Source: Flammula alnicola
Taxonomy: Eukaryota; Basidiomycota; Agaricomycetes; Agaricales; Strophariaceae
NCBI GenBank assembly: GCA_015499995.1
Contig: JADNRV010000067.1
Coordinates: forward strand, 62,001-126,000
Direction: 5' to 3'
Length of the DNA: 64,000 nt
Translations under genes and position numbers: made by a program
Part shown: piece by piece, positions 46,650-58,004 of the stretch
Layout of the letters: the number at the start of each line of letters is the position of its first letter
Numbering within the stretch: position 1 is the stretch's first letter
Notes under the pieces: model-generated
The model's input: only the letters and a program-made list of their open reading frames with translations
What the model was told of the DNA's origin: nothing
Databases searched by the model: none

Positions 46650-48507
46650 TAAATGAATGTGACTTACTTACACCCCTTTTCATGCGTGAGTATGTGTCTT
46701 TGCTTTTTTGAACACCAGAGGCGAGCTTTTCCTTGAGTTCAGCTGCAGTGCGTCGGTCCAACTCTCGAGCACTAAAGAGAAGAATAAAGATAAGATCGGA
46801 TAGACATTTGAAGAAACGGGCTCACGTCAGAATTGCTTCGACAAGAGAAAGTTTGATACCAGCATTAATATTCGTGTAGTGATGCTGACTTTCATTGAGG
46901 TTGGTGGTCGAATCAGTGATGTCCCAGTGGTCGGGGGCGATCTTCGACAGAGACTCGATGAGAGAAGGAAGGACCCATTTATTATTGAGCTTGTGCTGCC
47001 ACCAGTCTACCAACTATGAGCCACACATCTAGAATCGATAAGACATACCTGAAACCTCCTTAATTCCCAGCTCTTCAATCCATTTCGTGAACTCGTCAAC
47101 TTCCTCCTGTGACCTGAGATGAAGGAAGTTCATGACGCGCTTGAGTTGGTCTTCTGAGACATGGTTTCAGGCCTTGAACCCCCCTGCACCGATCTATTAA
47201 TTCTGCTGAAAGATAGTGATAGAACATGAACTAACCGCTTTGAATGAATATAGCATACGCGAATGAAATACTCAATGATCTCCTCTGCAGTTGTCGTGGC
47301 ATCGATCTTGCTGAATTCGGGCTCGTTAGATGGCAAAAAGTGATCTCCGGCTCCAAGTGCCTGAGCAAGTTCCATGTCGGCTCTAATGGTGAGGAGGGTG
47401 CCATCCTTGCACAGGCGCTTGAGGCGAATCTTTTGACCAGTCGCAGTTTCCGTCGGAGTGGTTAGAGTACACGCGTGCAATCGTTAAAGCTGAAATTTAA
47501 CAGAAAAGGTTAGGTTAGAATTTAGATTCTTTACGACATTGAAATCCAGCACACACCTTCTTCCGTCTCTTCTTCCCATATTACAACCTCCGAGTCCCAT
47601 TCATTCAATTCGGCCACAGTTCGCTTGAAGGTTGTATCGACTTGAAGTGTTTTCATCTTGTGGATATGCGAAAGTAAAAAGGGTTCGGCAGTAAACTTCT
47701 AGCTTGGGTTCGGCATCCAATTCATAGTTGCTGTCGCGGTCCGACTGAGTCGCCACTTGCGGCATGGAGATCGGAATCACTGTCATCGTGATCAGAGTGG
47801 GTTCCAGCCATTGTGTCGCTGCTCGCTCCGGGATCTTCTTGGGCAAGAGGCGTCTCCAAGACTTCCACATCTTCGTCGTCGCTCGACAGAAGCTCTAGAA
47901 CTTCCTTACCCTCCTCAACGAGTGTACGAAAAACGGCTTTTGTGGTTGAAGAGATTTCCGCGGGTTCTGTGTGTTCCTTCTTGATGGTAATAGATGGAGA
48001 TTAGTCAGGTTCAGGTTTTACGACGATGTCGGCCTGATTCGACGCGTCAGGGACGCGTCTGACCCGCGCTGCCTACTAATTAACGCGTTAGATCAAGCAT
48101 CCGAAATAATAGTAAATCGTACCTCGGAGTCCTTTGACTCGCGTTTGACTAGAAACCTTTTGAGGGCCTCGGTATCAACCCAGTCGGTGTCGATAAACTT
48201 CAGTGGATTCTCCTCGAAGTAGGTTTGGGTGTACATCTAGCGTGTGTCTCGTGTGAATAACTTAGTGACACGAGAAAATAAGCTATTTCTCACCAATTTC
48301 CGGAATTCAAGGAGCGTTCCATAGGAAACAGAGCCGAAAAAAGACGCGTCGACGTCGTCTGGCATGTTGTGGAGGATATGATCGAAGGAAAACCGGGAAA
48401 ACAGAGGGAAATTCTGCTTTCCTATCTAATTTTTCGTTCTCTTTCTTGATTCGAACATTTGTAGGCATTTGTGCAAAAATTGTTTTATTGGAAAAATATT
48501 CTACCAA
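46650..48507 (-). pseudogene. Internally deleted member of a multi-copy Agaricomycete family
   Basis: The 5' part (48507-47700) gives MPDDVDASFFGSVSYGTLLE, YTQTYFEENPLKFIDTDWVD and an acidic stretch (LLSSDDEDVEVLE). The 3' part (47660-46650) gives LQVDTTFKRTVAELNEWDSE, MELAQALGAGDHFLPSNEPE, ATTTAEEIIEYFIRVCY, DWWQHKLNNKWVLPSLI, and TTNLNESQHHYTN. Intact members of this family, as I remember them, have several hundred residues between these parts, so an internal deletion is inferred near 47700. Stops and frame changes are present. The family is abundant in mushroom genomes and may derive from a transposase, which I cannot confirm. Confidence 0.6.
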
Positions 48508-48699
48508 TCCATATTCAAAATGGGAAAAGAAATAGGAAAACAGGTGTGTAGGCGGGTGTCGTCGAGTGTGGTGAGGCGGATCAGTGTGTGCGACGGGATG
48601 GCAGTGTAAACAGGTACGAGTGTGGCGGGCCGGCTGTGTGCTTGCTCCAAGTCTTGAAACGAGAATGACAGAGTCGTATCGTGTATATCCTCAAGTTTT

Positions 48700-50639
48700 T
48701 CAGGGCATAGAGGGCCACTCCTCAGTCTTATCCCGCCGGATCGGTTTCGGTTCCGCTTTCAACATAGGCAAGACCTCTGGCCAGAGCTCCATCCATGTTT
48801 GAACCATCGCGCAGTCGTCATCTGCTGCGATAGTCATCGATTCCCCGGGCCAGGGAAATGAGGGGTTGCGGTTGTAAGGATAAAAGGCCTGGCCCACCAC
48901 CCCCGACCAGTCGAAATCGATCACCTTCAAAACTGCCTTGCCATCACATTTCATGAGCGAACCATCCTTGTTGACATTGATCATTATGTTGTTTGGTCAC
49001 AGATCTCCATGGACGAAGTCCTTCTCCTTGAGCGCACTGAAGATATCTTTACAAATCCCGGCATCGATAGTTTCCTTTGCAGCCTGCGCTTGCTCTGGGT
49101 AGTTGACGCCAAAATCGTGAAGTGTCAACCACCCGGCCTGGCCTTCTTTCGGAGGAGCAAGGTACTCCATGAAAACCATTGTAAAAGCATCACGTGCACG
49201 CTTGTGGCATGTAAACAACTGGGGCGCTGATCCCTTGTCGGCAAGATGCAAATGGACATCCTCCCCATAACATTCCAGAGCGGAAAGGCAGATAATCTTC
49301 ACGACATATTTCTTTGCCGACGCCATCTTTGCAACGAGAGTTGTGTCTTTGTTTAAATATGAATCGAGTAGCCATGGATCATCCCGGTATTCCCCTAGAT
49401 AAAGACTGCGAGGCACGAGTACCTTAACAACGTCGGTACATGGGATGATACGGGGATAGTTTGGATCGGTAACCTTCAGAAGGGGGGTTTCTTCCCTAAG
49501 TATATATGTCAAGAAGAGGCGTGCATGAATAAAAGTAATCTGACTTACATCAGGTCTAAAAGAGAAGTTTTTAACGCATAAAATATCGACGCTGCTTTGT
49601 ATTCGTTTAACTTTATGGAGTGACCCAAGTCTACCAGATTCACTGTAGTAAGGGGTTGGATAATTGGATTCAACGCTTCCGCATTGCAGAAACCACCGCT
49701 TATCATCATCAATGTCCCTAGAAAAAATTTAAGACCAGCTAGAAGGCGAGAAGGTCTTACGCACCACTGAGAGAGATTAAAAATACAGGAGCGCCGGTCA
49801 AACGAGGATTAGGCAGGGAGGATAGGTATTGTCCATAATAGGCCTGGACCTGGATATTAGGGTCGCCGCCAGTCCCAAGCTCTAGCTTCTCTTCAATCAT
49901 GATAAGTGGTAGTCTGGAATTGCCTCCGGTGTCCTTCTGGTACTTAGTACACGATGTCGACTTTACATCTGCCGCCCTCGTCTTCAGTGGGGCATTTGTT
50001 AGTCACCCAGATGTGCGATTCGTCATCGGGAAATATAACCTTCAGACCTTGCAGGAAAGCTTCAAGGCGAAGGTCATGGGTGTCGTAAAGTTGAGGCATA
50101 GATTGGGCTAACAACGATGCACCCCGGAGGGCGTTTTGTAAATTTTCCGTCAAATTGCCACCTCGAGCTGCGAGAGGGCTAGCGTGCATTTCCGATGAAA
50201 ATCGACGGAATGCAGAGTGCATAAGTTTGAGGGGGGGAGGAATAGTGTCCAAAGGGCGATAGTTCCGTACCCGAGTCTGTTTGTTCCGCTGAAAGGAAAA
50301 CCAATTCTGACTTGCGCAATATGAAGATGGCGCGGGGATTTTCCGCGCTTCAAATGGCACTGGCAGGACAGATCCCTGGCCATCTACAGTCTTTGCGATA
50401 GCCAACGGGGTGAGAATTATCGCAACATTTTATAAAATAAAGGGACGTGCGCCTCCTTCCGTGCGACTTCGAAGGGCCATCGTCAGCGGCAGCTTGTGCT
50501 GACCACTTGATCTACTTGGACCTCCGACTCTGGAAACGGTCGGCTTCTCTTGAGCTTTGGAATTGGTCGACTGCTGTAGATCGGTCGACGTGTGTTGAAT
50601 TCGGGAGTTGGAAGATCTTGTTTGACGGTCGGAAGACAT
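48700..50639 (-). pseudogene. Kinase-like paralogue, inactivated
   Basis: Inverted and diverged from the 43242-45426 gene with the same exon order: MSSDRQTRSSNSR, LAQSMPQLYDTHDLRLEAFL, LMMISGGFCNAEALNP, DPNYPRIIPCTDVVKVLV, MVFMEYLAPPKEGQAGWLTL and KVIDFDWSGVVGQAFYPY. The catalytic loop is cut by a stop: GDL is followed by TGA (48999-48997) where the intact gene has CGA. Upstream, after IFPDDESHIWVTNKCP, a frameshift precedes the continuation at KDTGGNSRLPLIM. Part of the second exon near 50410 is also missing. Confidence 0.8.
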
Positions 50640-50800
50640 GGTTGCGAAGAGGCGAGAAGTTAAAACAGTTGTGATGATAAAGAAAGGCGAAGGTGAAGGT
50701 GAAAGAGGTCGGCGACTTCGAATTCAGACAGGTAAGCGTTGGAACAGGTAAACGGCGCGGGCCCTAAATATGAGGCAAACCCCATGGTCGATCGCTGCCC

Positions 50801-53800
50801 TTCAAAGTCATTCTTCTGAAAGGCTATCATGACGAAAGCCAGGCTTTACCAGTAAGTTTCCTTCCCACAGAATAATCCATCAGTTGACTCATATGGGTTC
50901 CACGGACACGAACGTCAGGAGTTGAAGGCTTTGGGATAGGGTAGATGTGGGTCCTGTGCCCAAAACGGGATGCGACACCGCCATTCCTGCTGTCAAACTC
51001 GGCTGACTATGAGTCATTATCTGGATAGAATACGGGACGCTGTTCAGGCAACTGCCGTCAAAGTTTCGTATATAGGTGAATGTGGCAGCGATTGGGATTG
51101 TCGATGATGGGAGAAGAAGGGAGACGGCATATTCTAAGCGAAACTCTAGGATCTCCGTCTGGTATACCGAAACAGAGACTGCCGCGATATGCTTGCCAGT
51201 GATACGGCATGTCGGCCGGATGATGTGGAAGGCATAGGCGTAGCGTTCTGGGGCAGATTGCTAGATGAGGAGCAGCAGACAGTACATGACAGAATCGACG
51301 AAAAGTGGCCATGGGCTCGTCTCCGTGGACCGATGGCATGATGCGCTTGAGGGTTATGCATTCAAAGAGCACGCGACGGAACTGATCTGGGCCGAAGGCA
51401 TGAAATGAGCTCCAGTATATCTCAATAAATGAATGTGACTGACTTTAAGCGGGGCGATGAATGCACCAACTCATATACAGTGAGGACATCGGATGAGACT
51501 GGAATGAAAAGTAAGCGAAATTGATCAAGAAGCTAAAGGCCTGACAAGGCCGACTTACGCTAAGCAGAACAGCTGGTAGAGGTGAAAGTACGTTCGAGAA
51601 ACAGCGGAGCAATCCTGAGGACCAGTGGGAGCGAGCTGTAAAGGAGAAGAACAGTTCGAAAGGCGCTGGCGGAGTTTGCGATGAACTAGCTAACTATTCG
51701 GCTTAGGTAACCGCAACGCAGTCTCCGGAGCAATCCTGAGGTCTGCTGGGCGTGCTGAAGGTAGGAATTCAAATGGCGGAGGTATGGCAGACGGAGTATA
51801 GTCCTCGGAGCAATCCAGAGGACCGGCGTCCCGTCGTCAAGATCGTCGTGTTGGTGTCACAAGAGTGAACTCCAAGGTCGATGTCGGGGTCTTGAGCGTA
51901 AGTCGCAGAATCTTGCTGAGAGCCGGTTTCTTGAGTGAGAATGTTGATTGCGGTGGTGCAGTCCTCGGATCAAACCAGAGGGCCGATATAAACTTAATTG
52001 AGGCCAGATGGTGTCTTGAGTCGAAGTCAAAGACCCCGAGTTTCTGAGGGCCGGTCCAACCAGACCTTCCCGATAATACGTATCCGCCAACTTGGCGCGG
52101 GCAAGGCTCACTTCGTCATCCTAGAGCCTTGACACACAGTCAAAGACTGCCCTTTTGTGGATATCTAGACACGAAAATTCTTCAATTTTCTGCATATATG
52201 TATAGAGTATTTGAGCGTGTAAGACGATCAAGGAAGAATTGGCCAAGATGCACAATGGGCCCGTACCGGCATTGAGTGACACGGGCAAGAGCTCCTCCTG
52301 CTGAAAATTTTCCCAATGGCACCATCTTGCGATGGCAACACAAAATACGATGGATGTCAAGTTGAGCGAACCAAACACGCTGACCCGGGACGCTTGGAGG
52401 ATATAAGGGTGCTGCAGAGGGCTATCCCAATGCAAAAGCACGAATGAAGAGTGACTCGCCGTTCCATTCACCCTTAGAGAAGGGATGCTCGCTTCGCTCG
52501 CAAATAGACAACAAAAATCCACTTCATAATCCTCGGAGCAGTCCAGAGGGCGATCGTGGTTGAGGCCTGAGGCCTGAGGGAGAAAGAAAGCGACGAAGAT
52601 TGCCCGCTGTTTGGCTCAACCTCTCCTACTAGGCAAAGACGCTGCAACGGGCTATATCCCCCTTACAAAACGCCCAGTAATCCTGCCAGAAGATGGAGGG
52701 AGGGACACGATTGACACTACATGTAGATGGATGTCAACCTCTAGCTGAACTGCACTTAAGGCTCTGCAAGGGGTTATCCCTTACAAACGCCAGTAATCCT
52801 GCTAGTGGAATCGGCGAGTCGTTTGTTTGGTAAGGAACTTTGGAAACAAACTCAGACGTTTTGGACTCGGTCAGCGTGTCGCTCTCACCGGAAAGTTGAA
52901 GACATAGAGTACGTCGTAGGCAGGCCATCCGTGACGGTCTTATTGAGGGCAGGATCGTACACGAGAATGGATGGACGGAGTGCGGAATGAATATGGACCC
53001 GCAGTCAGCGAGGCCCTTTGGCCGGCGTATTGCATTCTGCTTGGATCCACATAACTAGAGCATGAAGGTAGGTTGTTTTTGTGTCGAACTCTGATTATAC
53101 GGACGTTAATTTATCATGGGATAACCGCGCACGCTGTAGGGGGTATAACCTCTACCTTGCCGCGCATAGAATAGGGGGTACTCCTCGAGAGCATTTTTGC
53201 GGTCCTGTTCGGCAAAATTGTATCGATATCTGGGATGAGATGAATAAGCAGGAAAACTTACCTCCATCATGAATTTGTCGCTTCTCCTCGATCTTTCCAA
53301 CATAGGCTTGCTCGAACGACATAAATGCCATGAAGGTTCAACCTTGTCTTTAGTTTGACACCAGCAGCATCGCCATTTACCTCCTCGGCGGTTCCGATCC
53401 GGGGGTTGATCGCGCCAGGAAACAGCTCAGGCTGAGCATAGAGTATGCCGCCTCGATGGAGAAAGCGTCCTGGCGGTAGAACGACAACACCTTGGTCGAC
53501 GGGATGCAGTTTTCCTTGGGCTCAACTACTGGGCTGAATAACGACGGGCACGGCTTCTAACTACTACCTTCTAAAACAACTGGACTCAAGGCGCTGCAAA
53601 GGGCTATCCCCTTGCAAACGCCAGTAATCCTGCTAAGTAGTGTGAATCGGATGAGGTTGTCAGTCACAGCGACTGTCAGTGTGAGTTAGCGAGTGCTCAC
53701 TGGTTCAAGTTGAGTGAGTATTTGTTTGGTTGGGAACTTTGGAAACAAACTCGGACTTATGACAGTGTGTGACTCTCGCTGGGCAAGTCGATGTCAGTGT

Positions 53801-54534
53801 CACTCTTAATGCTACGTCCTCAACGTCTCTTCCAATGGACTTCAGGAGTGTCTCAGACGGACTCGTTTGAGATTCGGATCCATACGGTTGAATTTTTAAG
53901 AGCAAGCGAAGTTTTCGAGTCATTCGAAATTGAAGCATGGAGCGCAGAGTATGAGGTACTTTGGTAAGGTAAGTTGGACCTGCTGTGGATATTCGTATCG
54001 CTTATGCCTTTTTCTCTTTTATAGATAGAATGAGACTGAAGACAGCTTCCATTGTACTTTCAGAGTATCTCAGCCGGTCTCTCTTGAGGGCTTTCGGAGC
54101 CATTGGAAGTTTAATCGTCTCGGGGTGAAAGCTCAGGGTGTCGAGGACATCAGCGAGAGTAAGTAAGCTGGACATCGTCTTACTCTTCATACCACTTACA
54201 CTTTTTTACCTCCAGCTTGTGGACTAAAACCGGGGGCAGTCTGGCGGAGAACTTACGCATGATTTACAACGCTTAGACGGCTTGACGTCAGCTGACGGGT
54301 TGCGTTTTGGGTACGACTAATAAATCTCGACGCGACGATTTTATGTCATATTGGATAACAGCATGTCACTTCTTTCGGAAGCCACCTACTCTACTCTCAA
54401 AGGACTGCAGCTGGTTACTATTCATACCTGGTGTACCCGAGATAGGGAAGCGATGATAGCAGTCTCTCGCCCCTCCGACACAACACGCTTGGCGAAGTGG
54501 GTTTCAATTGCCGACAGGGGCACCACCTCAATGC
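50801..54534 (-). repeat. Composite repeat A' (3.73 kb), inverted copy of 17109-20835
   Basis: Starts at TTCAAAGTCATTCTTCTGAA and ends at CACCACCTCAATGC. Everything between corresponds to A in reverse, including the Hsp110 fragment, the leader modules and the dispersed motifs. Its left neighbour is the kinase pseudogene, whereas A's corresponding neighbour is the copia element. The high identity suggests a recent duplication or ongoing gene conversion. Confidence 0.9.
53106..53525 (-). pseudogene. Hsp110 fragment inside A'
   Basis: Minus-strand equivalent of 18121-18500 with the same breaks (VNGDAAGVKLKTRLNLHG, EQDRKNALEEY). It is a duplicate of the A copy, not an independent capture. Confidence 0.7.
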
Positions 54535-55843
54535 CTTCTTCTAACTCTCGATCCCACTTAGATACTGGTATTTCGCATACGAATCGTGGACATGTGCTTG
54601 TTGATGGCGTCTAACGACAAACCAGGTCCCCTTAATGTCGGGTGTGTTGCCAAATTTGAGGATATCCATAATACTGTATGGGACGTCTGACCCGCGACAG
54701 AGGACTCCGCTATTGCCTGCATGTGTCGCTCGCACGGTGTAGGTAATCCCTCGTCGCTTGGTCGACATGGCTTTCATGGGTATATTGATACCTTGGCGCG
54801 CGTGTCGAGCAGGAGCTCTGTAAACCTCGTCTGAACCTCCGCCATTTGAATTCCTACCTTCAGCACGCCCAGCGTCCCTTAGGATTGCTCTGCGGACTGA
54901 GTTGCGGTTATCTACCTCCAGCAGCAGTTAGCCAGCTCAGCGCAAACTCCGCCAGCGCCTTTCGAATTCCTCTTTTCTTTTACGGGAGTTTCCTACTTCC
55001 TCCCAATCTCCTTCAGTTGCCCTCGCACAAGCACCTACGATGAAATGGTCGTCCTCCCGTATTCCAACAACTTTTCGTCTCAGAAAGAAACTCACGTCAA
55101 TGGCGTTCCAGTTTGCCAGCCTGATGACGATGTCCATAGATCAGCTGTGGAGCGCGCTTCCTCCACAATCCTGGAGCCCAAGCACCGTCATGGTGTGACT
55201 GCCGCCATGAATGGTGGTGACAATCACGGCAAAGAAAGGTCAGAAAGTCGGATCCGCTGGGTCACAGGTGCATGCACACCTCGGGCCAGGTCCTCGCACC
55301 ATGAACCTTGCACCTAGACCTGGCCCGCGCACTTCCGCAATTTGCCGAGGTCTTTCCCATGCACCCAACGCGCACCTCGCGCCTACTCACCATGATGCAC
55401 CTTACTCGCACATCTCCTACCTACCTCGCACTTAGCACCTCGCACCTTGCAGGGTGCACCTTGCAGCTTCTCACATGACCCCGTGAATGAAAAGCCTGAC
55501 TCGCGGTCTCTGAGTCTTGCCTATCACCTTGAGTCGCTTGCGACTCGCTCAACCTCTTTTGGCCGCCGGGAGGAAAGCAAGGCACGCACATGCATCCTTT
55601 CTACCACAGCAGCTTTAAATAACGACATCCTCAGTTAAATGCAGGGAGGAACTTCCTGATATCATTCATCTGTGGCTACCAGCCGGATTATGTTGCCTTG
55701 GAAAATATTCGACCGACGTCCGACCGTCGATGGTAATCCGGTCATCAATTATCGCGTAACTGCGCAGCAATGAAGTTGGCGCCATAAGCCCACAAAATTG
55801 TTCGCACTCGCTGTTCGAACTTGGTTCGAACCGCGACTGGGGC
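54535..55843. other. Mosaic intergenic stretch
   Basis: 54541-54777 has an unassigned minus-strand frame (MKAMSTKRRGITYTVRATHA, then YSIMDILKFGNTPDIKGTWF) that may be an exon of an unknown conserved protein. 54837-55030 is an A-family piece in the orientation of A (CTCCGCCATTTGAATTCCTA). 55267-55460 is a degenerate CACCT/CGCAC-rich tract. The rest is unrecognised. Confidence 0.45.
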
Positions 55844-57175
55844 CATGTCTATTTCCCTCCGGAAGAGACTAGGTTGTCGAAGAAGCACTCGTCACGAAAT
55901 TCGGTTTTGCCCACTCCGGCGGATGCATTCCGGACGGGACTATATTCGTCACAGCCGAGCGTGAAGCAACCAAGTTCCAACTGCGTCATCGGTGTAAACG
56001 AGTAAGGACAAGTTCTCAGTGTCAACGTCGACAAGCAAACGGTCATTCCTTATTTGCCTGGTGCAGATGACTCGCAGTATCAACAATTTTTCCAGTTCGG
56101 TCAACTCGGTGAAGTCGCCAGTTTGCGGCCAACTCGCCACGGGTAAGCAGCTTTTCCTGTTTCTTTCCTGTTTCTATTCATAATTTATCATTATCTTGCA
56201 GGGTATTTTGCGGACAACTGTGGTTATCGAATCATTCAAGCAAGCACCCGCTTGTCCTGGCGGCCCCTCATCCATCCTCCAGTTCGGTATTCTTTTGGAG
56301 AATGGCGAGTTCAACATCCTTGAATCGCTTGAAGTCGCTCGACCCATTTTGCAACCTTATAAATTCAAACAACAGAAACAAAATGGTTACTTACCTTCTA
56401 TGTAACTCTAGGTCATCGACATTTTCGTGTCTCAGAACACGATCCAGCCGGTTATCTCTTTGCTAAATGCACTCGAAAACAACAAGCCCGAACAAGGCCA
56501 CTTGTCAACCGTTTAAGTATGCGTCGAAGGTCGCAGGCGTTGGCGCTTTCCGTCTTCGCTGCTCATCTACAGTTATCCGCCCTTCATTCGGCCAATCGCA
56601 CCGGTGCCTAAGCTCGTCAGGATTGATTCGATAAGACTTTGTTCAATGATATGCCCTTTTGACTTAGGCCAAATTTACGAGGCCGAGTCATCAAGTTCCA
56701 ATCCCAGACGACGTTCGGGACACGTCGAGAGCGTGGATGGAGACCATGTATGTGCCTCAGCGTCTGAGCGACGATCAATGTTTGAGCACATTGTTTCTAT
56801 CGATCGTGGTCTGGAATGTCACTAAGTTCAATCTGCCTGAGGTCTGGAGTTGACTGGAAAAAGCGCAGCTTGATGGTCTCCGTGTCAAAGATTCTGTGGG
56901 TGCATATTACAACCGATAATGCTCTTGATATCACCTTGATCCTTGCCGTTTTAGAATCCTATATCGATCCCTACCCAATCGGATACCTTCGGATGGCTCG
57001 CAAAATGTTGCATGAGCCCAAGATCGCTTACATTGTCGATCTTTGCGAAGACCCCAAGTTTAGTTATCGAATCATTCAAGAATGGCCATCTCGTCGACAC
57101 CGAACCAGTACGTATCAATTTAACGATGCAAATTAAATGGTTACTCATCTTCCTATAATTCTAGGTTGTCGACAT
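55844..57175. repeat. Segment B' (1.33 kb), inverted copy of 28801-30123
   Basis: Starts at CATGTCTATTTCCCTCCGGA and ends at CTAGGTTGTCGACAT. Differences from B are few, for example CAACCAAGTTCCAACTGC against CAACCAACTGC. At its right end the clathrin-like sequence continues beyond the duplicated part, so B is the shorter derivative. Confidence 0.9.
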
Positions 57176-57740
57176 TTTCATGTCTCAAAACATGATCCAG
57201 CCGGCTACCTCCATGCTCGACGCCCTCAAAGGCAACAAGCCCGAACAAGGTCACTTGCAGACGCACCTCAATCTGGTCCATGCCCCTCAAGTCGGCCTTT
57301 TAATTCACCCTTCTTATTACAGCCCTACGAACTCTTGGTAGTCGGAAAATTCTGCGAGGCGCGCGATCCTTATTTGGCGTACATTGCTTATGCCAAAGGT
57401 CTTTGCGACGAGGAGCTCGTTGCTATTACCAACGACAACTCAATGTCCAAGCAACAAGCATGTTACCTCCTTTGCCCGACCTTTGGGTCCAAGTTCTCGT
57501 TCATGACAATGTTTACTGTCGCGCACTCATTGACCAGGTTCGTCTGACTCGATTTGATATTTCTTTTCACGTTTCTTATATTTTCCACCTAGATTTTGGC
57601 AACTGCGCTGCCAGAATGCACGGATCCTGATGACGTTTCTATCACTGTCATGGCCTTCTTGCAAGCCGACCTTCCAATCGAGCTAATCGAGCTTCTGGAG
57701 AAAATCGTTGTTGAACCATCGCCATTCAGTTACAATACGA
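55860..57740 (+). pseudogene. Clathrin heavy chain relic, mosaic, with internal duplication
   Basis: Blocks in order: TIFVTAERE to VNVDKQTVIPYLPGADD, GILRTTVVIESFKQAPACPG, VIDIFVSQNTIQP (56410-56500), then an unrelated F-box/LRR-like piece (56604-57130). After that come [20 protein letters not shown] and [10 protein letters not shown] (57168-57295), [20 protein letters not shown] and GLCDEELVAITNDNSMSKQQ (57330-57460), and ALPECTDPDDVSIT, FLQADLPIELIELLEKIVVE (57600-57720). The DIF.SQN segment occurs twice, separated by the foreign piece. Frameshifts and a missing middle show that it is not functional. Confidence 0.8.
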
Positions 57741-58004
57741 CCTTGATCTAAACTGAGAAGGACTTTATTGTCGGCTCTTATCCAACTTCACGAGCGACGA
57801 GGGCACCTTCAAGAACAACCCACTCTCTTAGCCGACCTTCTTACTGTCCGCGATCCCAATCGTTCGTCTTTGCCCGGTCTCGTCGCCCACCCATTTCGGT
57901 TGTCTGCGAGATACAGCGAAATCAGCCTCTAGAACCCCAGCCGTGGAGGACCCTTGTATTTGATACACAGTTCTCCTTCTCTTCTGGTTGTCTCAGGAGG
58001 CTTA
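57741..58004. other. Unassigned stretch
   Basis: A short plus-strand frame (LLADLLTVRDPNRSSLPGLV) follows the clathrin relic but does not resemble clathrin and has no partner. It lies just beyond the end of the minus-strand F-box gene. Confidence 0.3.

Noticed and set aside
55808..55825. GGTTCGAACC as a tRNA B box
   Set aside because: No matching A box, acceptor stem or cloverleaf could be drawn around it.
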